64,000 nt of DNA from Hemerocallis citrina. Lineage: Eukaryota; Streptophyta; Magnoliopsida; Asparagales; Asphodelaceae. Every line of letters begins with the position of its first letter. Position 1 is the first letter of the stretch. Below are positions 55,918 through 64,000 of this stretch, piece by piece. The position numbers were made by a program, and so were the translations under genes. Under the pieces are notes generated by a model that ran no database searches, was not told the origin of the DNA, and was given only the letters and a program-made list of their open reading frames with translations. The DNA is taken from positions 176,076,504-176,140,503 of the forward strand of contig CM030368.1 in the NCBI GenBank assembly GCA_017893485.1, given 5' to 3'.

Positions 55918-56699
55918 GTGTGCCTTTGATTGTGCTCAAAAATTTGGTTCAAAAATCCTAGTACTCAATTAAAATGAAAGGGATCATTTGAAAATGTAGT
56001 TTAGAAAATTTGAAGTAAGTAAAAGTAATCTTTTTAATTAGATTGTGCTTATGTCTTCAAAAATTAAATCATTCAAGATCATGATTTGTATTATTAAAAG
56101 AAATGTAAGATTGTGAGATATTTGTCTTGATGGGAATGACTTATTTTTATACTTGATTATTAGACTTGTAAGTACTTAAATTATGTCGGTGAAAGAAATG
56201 ATGATGTTAAATGAAATGGTTTCATGAAAAAGAATTATTATTATTAAGGAATCATGAATCGTGATATAATAAGATATCATATGAGTTTGAAATTGTGAAT
56301 GAGTTATTATTTGCTATGAATAGCTAGATCATGATTTGTGGCAAGACTAAGAAATGATTACTTGTGGATAAGTGTTAAGACAAGATTGTGATCTTTTGTG
56401 AATGAATTGAAAGATGAAATTATTTAGGTTTAAGACATGATTATTAAAGGGTATATGTACCCATATTTCTTGTACATGAAAGTTTATGACTTTGAGTTAG
56501 TAAGACCTCGGTACCGGCATTATTGAAAGAAAAGATTTGAGAAATGATTTGGAGATATGGCTAAGGAGCCATCTCGTATTTGTTGATTAAGTTCGATAGG
56601 AGGTAAAACTAATTCTACGTGTGGAAATTATTCATGTCTTGAACTTAAGAAAATTTAGGCACTTAAGGGGAGTTGTAGTAAACTTAGGAAAACGTAAGT

Positions 56700-56990
56700 G
56701 GGGTGCTCTATATAGTCGGCGGTGGACTCCAAGACTATAGACCCAGTTGGTGGACTGAGGTTGCCCTGTGGGAGACGGATTATTATATTTTAATCCGGGA
56801 CTATAAGGACGGGTCAGCGGTGGACTCCGGGATCTTGAGTAGTCGGACGAATGGGCTTTTGTGTTTACCGTCTCCAATGTATATAAATATATATACTGGG
56901 CTAGAGGGTCACATACGGGACGATTCGCACGATGTGGAATCTGTTATAACAGCCGGCGGTGAACTCCAAGGCTGGGATTCAAATTCGTGG
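56700..56990 (+). repeat. Diverged minisatellite in LTR E
   Basis: Units TATAGTCGGCGGTGGACTCC, GGTCAGCGGTGGACTCCGGG and ACAGCCGGCGGTGAACTCCA at 56711, 56813 and 56949. Confidence 0.6.
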
Positions 56991-57300
56991 AATAGTCTGA
57001 ACTTTGTTTTGCTACCGGGTAGTTTTCATAGCGAGGGATCGAGCCCTGTATTGTGAAGAACGTAGGCACTTACCCTCGGACCTATGTAGTATGGGATGCA
57101 TAGAATCCGAACAAGTGTGCATTAGTGTCATCCTAGTATAGAAATGTGTGCATTAGGTATTAAGGCATGACATACACTTATGTTTAGAATAATCACCTTT
57201 GACACTTTACTTGTTCATTCAATCTTTTTGTGATTTGTTAAAGTATGAGATCGTTATACTATTCCCGGCATAGAGAGGATAGCCGTGTATAACACTTCGT

Positions 57301-57328
57301 CAGTTGTAAGTAACTGACGTGCCCACAG
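57301..57328 (+). promoter_or_regulatory. Palindrome plus acceptor-like site in LTR E
   Basis: CAGTTGTAAGTAACTG followed by ACGTGCCCACAG. Confidence 0.55.
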
Positions 57329-57602
57329 ATTAACATGCAGGTAATGGACTATTCATGGAGTTATAAAGTGGTTATGCTGTTGCTGTTTAGAAGTTAAAGA
57401 TGTTGCAAATGATGTTAAAGTTATACAAGTTGTATTTCATTGTTGTAATCTTTTAGTCTTCCGCTGTGTAAAAACCAAGTGTAAAGGAACTCTGATGTAT
57501 TGTGAATGAAAAGTTTTAAATTTCCTTGTAAAATTGTACGAAGTGAAGTAAAGATCCTGTGGAATCTCGAATTTGTCCTTATTTGAAATTCGGGCTGTTA
57601 CA

Positions 57603-58155
57603 GATCTATTGCCGATATTGCAAGAGGTTGGGGCATATCAAGAAAGACTGTTGGAAATGCATAATCAGAAGAGCACCAAGGAATGCAATTCTACTGCAAA
57701 TGTGGTTTACCCTTCTGAATTAGGTAATTTGTGTCTTCTTGTTTCAAATTCTTTAAAAGTGGATTCTAGTTGGTTTTTTTACTCAGGGAGTTCTACTCAT
57801 ATTTTCTCTGAGATGGATTTGTTTTCTACTTATATGTATACTACAGGGTGTTGTGTGAGAACATGAACTGCAGAGATTTTTGAAGTAATAGGTGAGGGGA
57901 CAATTGATTTAAAGATGTCAGGTGTGAACATGTACACTCTAAGGGAAGTCTTGCATATTTCTCTACTGAAACAGAATCTAATTTCCTTGGAAACTTTTGA
58001 AGCCAGGGATGTAGGTACACTGCTCGAGGTGTTGTTCTGTCTGTTTTTTATGGTCGTTGTAAGGTGATTAGAGGTATGATATCTATTGGGCCAAGCCAAC
58101 GCAATCTCTGCAAGCTTTGGAGAATCTAAAATACTAGTATTGCTTCTATTCTCAA
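57603..58155 (+). pseudogene. Copia zinc knuckle and protease fragment
   Basis: Begins with the zinc knuckle CRYCKRLGHIKKDC (intact CX2CX4HX4C; nucleocapsid RNA binding), then SNSTANVV-like linker, SLKVDSSWFFYSGSSTHIFS and MDLFSTY. Copia protease has LDSG at this site; here Asp is Tyr (FYSGSS), so the protease would be dead. A frame change near 57865 leads to GTIDLKMSGVNMYTLREVLH and KQNLISLETFEA. Integrase and RT do not follow. Confidence 0.85.
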
Positions 58156-58805
58156 CAAGGTTGTAAACGGCGTTAGGCGGTGGCGGTTCGGTCAAGGGGT
58201 GCCTAGCGCCTAGGGTGCCTAGGCGGCGCCTAGGCAGTGCCTAGGCGGTTGAATTTATTTTGCCGATTTAGTTAATTTTAGCCCTTATAATCATGCAATC
58301 CAATTGCAAATATTCATCATATTCTTGTGTAATATGTGTAATTAAAGGGTGTTTATGCATAAAAAAAACTTCCTCGTGCAATTAAAAAAACAATTGTCCA
58401 ATTGTAATATGTGCAATATGCCAATGTGTAATATGTGTAACATGTACTATTGTAATATGTGTAATAGGTGTAAATATGCAATCCATCACCAATAATACAA
58501 AAAAAGTAAAAACAATTCTACTGTTATTAAAGATCCATACATATTATATAACAGATTAATAGATTAATACTAGTTTTTTTGTTTGTTATTTTATAGTATT
58601 TAAAATTTTAAAATATAGAAAACGTTTGGGTGTTGGACATCAGGCGGACGCTTGATCAGCGCCATGGATGCTTACTCAACAAGACGGCCACCTAATCGCC
58701 TCTAACCGCCTAGATCACCGCCTAATACAAAGGCGGTTCGTTCTCCTCCATCTGAGCGCCTAGGCACCGCCTAGGCGTCCGAGGCAAACGCCATTTAGAA
58801 TACTG
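58156..58805. mobile_element. Non-autonomous hAT element, 650 bp
   Basis: Termini CAAGGTTGTAAACGGCGTT and, inverted, CAGTATTCTAAATGGCGTT, with an 8 bp duplication ATTCTCAA (58148-58155; 58806-58813). Subterminal GCCTAGGCGGCGCCTAGG-type repeats at both ends. No transposase. Confidence 0.85.
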
Positions 58806-58813
58806 ATTCTCAA

Positions 58814-59123
58814 TATTCCTACAAGCTCATCTAGTCTACCGCAACTAGCATCATCGGAGTGAAATCATGAGATTCAAATATCATCGAGAGGTGGAGAATG
58901 CCTCAGGGTAGGTGGAGTTCTTGCAGAGGTTGGCAACTCCATGGTAATGCCTACTGAGGTGTGCCCTTAAGGGGGTATATTGATCGGTGAGATTGGGTAG
59001 AAGATTTGTTCAACTAGAAGAGGAAACTATTGTTCCAAGTATGATTGCAAGTGGAGTTTTAGAATTCAGAGATGATGAATCACATCGTGATGATAGCACA
59101 CGTATGCAATCTAAGGTGGAGGT
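58814..59123 (+). other. Copia 3' internal remnant and polypurine tract
   Basis: No protein motif. A purine-rich AAGGTGGAGG at about 59113-59122 lies directly before the 3' LTR and is the likely PPT. Confidence 0.6.
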
Positions 59124-59843
59124 TGTTAGGATCATGTCTTATATACTCGTTGTTCAGTTAGAAGAAGAGACGACGAAGCACGGAGGTCGCAACGTCGAAG
59201 AGAGGAGAAGGTAGAAACAAGTCAGTAACAGCATCAACAACAAAGGCTGGTACAGTCGACTGTGTGGTCAACTGTACACCTCTCAGGTCTGGGCACTAGT
59301 GAGGTGCGGTCGACCGCACTTGGGTGTAGTCGACCGAATGCGGTGTCTGTGTTATTTTGGGCCTAGATTTTGGTGATCGTTTCATCTCATTATTCAACTC
59401 CAAGTTAGATCCTACGACTCCTATTCAGTGACTTCTTCTACAGGATATATCAGACGAATGAGGTATCAAGACTGGCATAGGATTCTCTGTATTCTTCTTC
59501 TATTTATGTAATAGCCTCCAATTTGAGAGGTGAAGTACTTCATTGATTATTTTCTCCATTGCAAAGAGAGAGTTGAAAGATAGTTCTTGGTGAGTAAGTT
59601 TAATTCCTTGTATTGAATGAATCTGTAATTCAATGTAATCTTCTCTAGTTGAATATTATATCTCCCCATATTTCCCTCTGGATTAAGAGAAAGCTAATCG
59701 AGAAATCCTCGTGGGTTTGTGTTGGATTGGTGCATCTATTTGTTTGGTTGTTCAATTGATTCGCTTCGTCTACCTCGCCATCCTCATTGCTCTAATCTAT
59801 TCTGCTGCGCCACCAATGTTCGTCGACACCCCCACCCCTAACA
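59124..59843 (+). repeat. 3' LTR of copia element
   Basis: 720 bp, TGTTAGGATCATGTC to CCCTAACA, similar to the 5' LTR. Its last 123 bp are duplicated downstream (60058 onward). Confidence 0.85.
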
Positions 59844-60386
59844 ATTGTTCCCCACTGAAGCCACAATTTCCAACCGCGACATCAGTTTGGAGTTATCTTT
59901 CCAGAGAGCAAGAAGTCTCTGTCTCAAAAGTATTTAGACACAGTCGCTATTCCCAGCTGCGATAATAATGCAAATTTGAAAGCTTAGGCCACAGTTGGGA
60001 ACTACGGCATCTCTTTAGTGATATTTTTCCACAGAGCTCTTCCTCTCTGGCCTTTATGTTGGATTAGTGGATCTGTTTGTTTGGTTGTTCGATTGACTCA
60101 CTTTGTCTACCTCGACATCCTAATTGCTCTAATCTATTATGTTGTGCCACCAATGTTCATCAACATCCCCCGAACAATTGTTCCCCACTGAAGCCGCAGT
60201 TTACAATCGCGACATCAGTTTGGAGTAATCTTTCTAGAGAGTAAGAAGTGTCTGTCTCAAAAGTATATAGACACGGTCGTTATTCCCAACTGCGATAATA
60301 GTCCAAATTTGAATGCTTAGGCCATAGTTGGGAACTACAACATCTCTTTAGTGATATTTTTCCACAAAGCTCTTCCTCTCTGGCCT
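59721..60386. repeat. 337 bp tandem duplication across the LTR junction
   Basis: 59721-60057 and 60058-60386 align over their length (GTTGGATT(G/A)GTG...CTTCCTCTCTGGCCT). Each unit holds the end of the copia LTR plus about 210 bp of MULE-3 flank, so the duplication arose after the copia insertion. Confidence 0.85.
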
Positions 60387-60845
60387 AAGTCTATTTCCAA
60401 CTGTGGCACTGATTTGCATTGTTGCCGCGGTTGGAAGTAGCAGTAGGCTAAAAAATAAAAAATAAATATCCGCATGCTAAAAATAACAGTACAACTGAAG
60501 CCACAATTTCCAATTACGCCTTTTTTGCATGCTGCAGTTGCCAACTGCGACAACAGTGTAAATATTTGCTGCTATTGGCAATTGTGATTGTGTCTCAAAG
60601 TTGTGAGACACAGAGATATCACTCAAGCCAGAAAGCAATAGCTCTCTGGCAAAATCTCTTTAAAGAGAAGCTGCAGTTGCTAACTATGGCCTCTCTATGT
60701 GTAGCCCGTAGTTGGGAACCATGGTCTACACTATACTCAATTTGGCCTTCTCATTCAGAGAGCCAAGTTAGAGAGCATGAGAAAAATGCTTTCAACTGAA
60801 GTCAAAGTAGTGAACTGTGGCTTTAGTTAAAACAGTGAAATCTGC
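60387..60845. repeat. MULE-3 interior with GCAGTTGCCAACTGCG-type repeats
   Basis: Several short inverted motifs (CTGCAGTTGCCAACTGCGAC, AACTGTGGC, AACTATGGCC) like those in the MULE-3 arms. No gene. Confidence 0.5.
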
Positions 60846-60849
60846 ATAT

Positions 60850-61390
60850 CAGATATCATTGTTTCCATATTTACATCTCACGATATATCACAATTTTACA
60901 AATATATCACTAGTTTGTCCCAATTTCACAACATCACAATATTACAAAGTTGAACCAATATCACAAATCACAATATATCACAAAATGCACCGAACTATCA
61001 TAATATCTCACGGTATAGCACAATATCTCACAATATATCACAAATTTACAAATATATCATAATTTTGCTACAATTTCACAACATCACAATATAACAAAGT
61101 TGAACCAATATCACAAATCACAAATCACAATATATCACAAAATACACCAAAATATCACAATATCTCACAATATATCACAACATCTCACAATATATCTCAA
61201 TATATCACAAATTCACAATATAACACAATCGGCACCAAAATATTACACCATATCTCAAGTCATGAATATCACAAGTCCATAAAATGACAAGGCCAACATA
61301 TCACAAGTCTAAAATATCTTAAGTCCAAGACATCACAATCACAAATTATTACAATATTATAACAATATCAACAAATTTAACAAGATCGCA
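60850..61390 (-). repeat. ATCACAATAT array, inverted partner of 51830-52236
   Basis: Irregular CACAATATATCACAA repeats, preceded by AGATATCATTGTTTCC, which matches on the other strand the GGAACAATGATATCT at 52208. Confidence 0.75.
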
Positions 61391-61809
61391 GTTTATTTAT
61401 GCATGTGATTCAAGAGTTGGATGGGGACTCATCTCATGGGTCGGCATTTCACGTACGAGGCTTGAAATATGAATAACATGTGGCCGACCATTAAGAATCT
61501 TGATTTGGTCAATATATAACTCCAATGTAGTTCAACTAGAGTTCGGATCAAGTGTTCTTGCAATCATGACAATATGAGCGTCATCATCAACTACAGGCAC
61601 CGCTATGAAATGTTGTCCTTCTCTTTTTCTAGCTGCATACCGAGCTAGGATTTTAACATTCCGTTTACTTTTATTCCAGTTAGTAATTTTGTATACCGGG
61701 AGCCCAAACTATTTTTCAGTTCAATGTCACTATAACAAACTCCTAGCTTTGGGTCTTGGATTATTTCTCCCCCCATAATAGAACCAAATAGAAATTTTGT
61801 AATCCATAC
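61390..61809 (-). pseudogene. MuDR-type transposase N-terminus of MULE-3
   Basis: Minus strand, exon opening after TTATGTATAG at 61809. Frames read IWFYYGGEIIQDPKLGVCYS-like sequence, then with breaks the segments equivalent to IAMTLDPNCSWTALELYIEQ of MULE-2. Nucleotide similarity to 4896-5290 is clear throughout. The MuDR DNA-binding domain and catalytic core are absent; an ATCACAATAT array follows instead. Confidence 0.65.
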
Positions 61810-61819
61810 CTATACATAA

Positions 61820-62342
61820 GAGCACTTGTAGTCGTTTAAGTTAAAAATGGTTATATGAAAATTTTGAAAATAGCAAATAGCAGAAACGCTGCAGTCATCT
61901 ATACTGAAAAATTGATTTTTTTAGACGAAACGAAAGATGATATACCAATTGAAGATCTGTGTAAAAAAAAATTTAAAAAAAAGTGAAGGACGGCACATGT
62001 GTCGTCCAACACAAAGGGCTTTTTTTATTTTTTTTCCTCTCACAAACGGAAGATTATCTTCCTATTTCCTTTTTTTTTAATAATTCAAACGGCAGATCAT
62101 ATGCCGTCCGAGCATTTCTCAATTAAAAAATTTGTCTCAGACGACAAATCATATATCGTCCGACTATAAGACGGTAAATCATCTCCAATTTCTAAAATAT
62201 GGATAAAGCAATTTCCGCTGCCAAATATAGCCGTCTCCTGTTCATTCGAAACCCAAAAATGGGTATATAGACGACGACTACAGAGGTTTTTTTTTTCGAA
62301 ATATCCATTTTTTGGATATATAGCCAACGACTACAAATGCTC
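61820..62342. mobile_element. PIF/Harbinger-type MITE, 523 bp
   Basis: Termini GAGCACTTGTAGTCGTT/CAACGACTACAAATGCTC with TAA duplications (61817-61819; 62343-62345). Palindromes GACGGCACATGTGTCGTC (61988) and ACGGCAGATCATATGCCGT (62091). Same family as 7439-8331. It lies in the 5' intron of the transposase gene, about 10 bp from the acceptor. Confidence 0.85.
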
Positions 62343-62569
62343 TAAAGGGATAAATATATAAGTCATTATCTAATCACAAACATTACATACATATACTAAA
62401 TTTTTAGGTATCTATGATTACCTTGAAAAAAACCCGAAGTTTGAGCAAGAAAATGACGGCGTAGATGATGTATGAGATGACTAGGGATGATATTGGAGAT
62501 GATGCGAGATTACAAATTTTGATTTTAAGAGAGATGATGCGAGATTTCGGATTTTAATTTTGAGAGGGA

Positions 62570-62890
62570 TGTGAAATTGGCAGCCAATAAGTTCTTTAAC
62601 GGGGTTTGAGAAGTCGAAGGAGTTGGAAGAGATTAGACGGGGTGGAGGAATTAGAGGAGTTGGAGGAATTTTGGATCTAGGATTTTGAGATTTTGGTTTC
62701 GGAGTTGCAGGTGAGAGAGTTAGGAGAGATGAAGTGAAGGAGAAAGAGAGGATGCCCAGATCTTGAAGTGTTATTTTTTAATGGGTCATAATAGAGGCCG
62801 CAGTAGTCAACTCTGGTCTCAATATAAGAGTCCGCAGTACCCATGTCCGCAGTTGGGTACTGCGGTCTAAATTTAACACATTTTAACTTT
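62570..62890 (-). repeat. Right inverted arm of MULE-3
   Basis: Reverse complement matches 48740-49070 (AAAATGTGT, CCGCAGT, CCCATTAAAAAATAAC, CCTCTCTTT). Outer part lost after about 62890. Confidence 0.65.
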
Positions 62891-62944
62891 AACAATTTTT
62901 GGTTAAACATGCACTTGTTTATTGAGAGGGGAGTGTTCAACTAC

Positions 62945-64000
62945 AGCATCGACATTCTTTGATAGTCTCAGGAGGTGGCTGCAAGCCTGCAACCATTCAT
63001 CATAGTCTTGGTTTCAGGTTGGTTCTGTATGGCATTGCGTCTAGCAGCCGGTCTGCATTGGAAGGCAGCAAGGGAATGAGCGAGAACGGAGTGTGAACAT
63101 GGAGTCATTCGCTCAAATAACAGTTGAAAATCTATGTTTACATAATTTCCAAAGAACTTGAGAACCTAATCTAACAGATTCACCATCATTAGTCATTTAT
63201 TTTACGTAATCTACGCTTGACAGCATAAAGATACTTCCTAACGTTTAAATTTCATCAAATCACATAATCTTGCCTGTACTCTCACCATTAAAAGTGCCAA
63301 TAATTAGCCTGCATATATGTACTTAGAAAACTTGAGATACTATTCAACTGAGAGTTAGAGAATGAAAAATGATCATTGAACCCTTTCTCTTCCATTTGGT
63401 ATTCATGGGATTTATATGTCTTAGGCTGGCTGTCACTATTTTACGGAACCCTCCTCCTTATCCGATTTCTAGCTAGATTTCTGATTTGGGACAGATAATG
63501 GCTGAGTTTTTCTTCCATTTGCTATTAGTTGTAATAAATGCTTGTCCAATGCACAATCAGAAAATGTACCTGACATGCAAAATGTAATATGTGCATGCTC
63601 CTACATAGAAAGCACTCCTTTTGAAATACATATATGTATGAAAACCTAATTTGCGGTAGATGTATAAGAGGTTATAACACTCAAGTATATAAAAACTTTC
63701 ACTCTTCTTAATGAATCTAACACATAAAGATTTTGAAGCGATTTTGAAGCAATTTTGCCTGCTCTCCCCTCTGACTTTCCTCCGCCAAATCTGGCCAACC
63801 TTCTCACCCTTCCCCCATACTCCCTTCTTTATTTTTGTTCAGTGCTTCCTTCTCTCCAGACCCATATCCCCAGTTCCCCTCTCCTCCTTTTCCTTGACGT
63901 TCGGATTCCCCCTTCGGTGCTTCGATCCGAGCCCCCTTCTCTTGAATCCAGGCGTTCGGATTCCCCCGTTCGCCTCTAGGGTTCTCGCTGCGTCCAGGTG
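62945..64000 (+). other. Unassigned flank ending in a CT-rich 5'UTR-like stretch
   Basis: No element or gene recognised from 62945 to 63740. From 63745 to 63990 the sequence is CT-rich and less AT-rich than before, ending CTCTAGGGTTCTCGCTGCG, as in many plant 5' leaders. A gene may start beyond the window on the plus strand; the short open frame here (63755-63979) is low-complexity and not credible as a protein. Confidence 0.3.

Larger units (their letters stand above)
53624..57602 (+). mobile_element. Long solo LTR E
   Basis: TGTAACACCCCGC ... CGGGCTGTTACA with a perfect GATCT duplication (53619-53623; 57603-57607). 3979 bp, non-coding, same orientation as A and C. It keeps the fullest set of family features: 5' hairpin, ACGT arrays, TATA box, donor-like site, two tRNA-like modules, minisatellite, GTATGGGATGCATAGAATCC block (57089) and palindrome/acceptor. 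Best copy for study. Confidence 0.92.
52242..59843 (+). mobile_element. Ty1/copia element, internally deleted
   Basis: LTRs 52242-52949 and 59124-59843 (TGTTAGGAT...AACA) with a perfect ATTGT duplication (52237-52241; 59844-59848). PBS and PPT are present. Without LTR E and the hAT element it is about 3.0 kb. Gag and protease pieces are readable, but integrase, RT and RNase H are missing, so it is a deletion derivative that could move only in trans. Confidence 0.9.
48501..62940 (-). mobile_element. PMD-carrying MULE (MULE-3), nested
   Basis: Left end GAATTTTTTTCCTAAATTAC, similar to the outer motif of MULE-1 and MULE-2. Long inverted arms: about 48740-49010 pairs with about 62690-62890 (AAAGTTAAAATGTGT, CCCATTAAAAAATAAC). 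The outermost 200 bp of the right arm are missing, so the right end is approximate and no duplication could be assigned. Same gene layout as MULE-2 but opposite orientation: PMD gene (+) facing a MuDR-type N-terminus (-). Contains a Ty1/copia element and a MITE. Confidence 0.7.

Noticed and set aside
63755..63979. 74-residue ORF at the window end
   Set aside because: Pro/Ser/Leu-rich reading of a CT-rich leader; no domain.

Overview
This window is plant nuclear DNA, most likely from a dicot, and it is almost wholly transposable elements. The evidence is a Ty3/gypsy element of the plant Tat type (dual RNase H, antisense gene), L1-type LINE ORFs, Mutator-like elements with a plant mobile domain (PMD) gene, CACTA-like, hAT, PIF/Harbinger and Helitron elements, GT-AG introns and AT-rich spacers. 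I see no intact host gene. The species is unknown.

Left and centre (about 1.2-46.7 kb): one decayed LINE is split into pieces by later insertions: a 1.07 kb MULE (1628-2695), a MITE (3427-4094), a PMD-carrying MULE (4184-31936), a CACTA-like element (32263-36266) and two long solo LTRs (36998-40378; 41977-45155). The PMD-MULE was itself hit by two solo LTRs of the same family, A (6600-10982) and B (11162-30601). A carries a MITE. B carries a hAT MITE and a full-length 15.3 kb Tat element (12843-28140, TSD AAAAC). The nesting order is LINE, then MULE, then long LTR, then Tat. Nearly every insertion is fixed by a target-site duplication (TSD) visible in the sequence.

Right (about 47-63 kb): an inverted LINE fragment and a 440 bp Helitron, whose empty site survives as a nearby direct repeat, precede a second PMD-MULE (48501 to about 62.9 kb). 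It is in the opposite orientation to the first and is split by a Ty1/copia element (52242-59843), which contains a fifth long solo LTR (E) and a hAT element. The last kilobase is unassigned and ends in a CT-rich, 5'UTR-like stretch.

How parts work together: in both PMD-MULEs a MuDR-type transposase N-terminus and a PMD gene point towards each other, like mudrA and mudrB. The Tat element has sense gag-pol and an antisense, intron-containing coiled-coil gene with its own TATA box; the two units converge on facing AATAAA signals. The five long LTRs share an unexpected internal design: ACGT cores exactly 11 bp apart near the 5' end, a TATA box followed by a splice-donor-like site, paired tRNA-like A-box/B-box/oligo-T modules (in A, C and E), and in four of five a palindrome abutting a CCCACAG acceptor-like site. 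This architecture is the most interesting signal in the window. All coordinates were read by eye; no alignment or database search was run.
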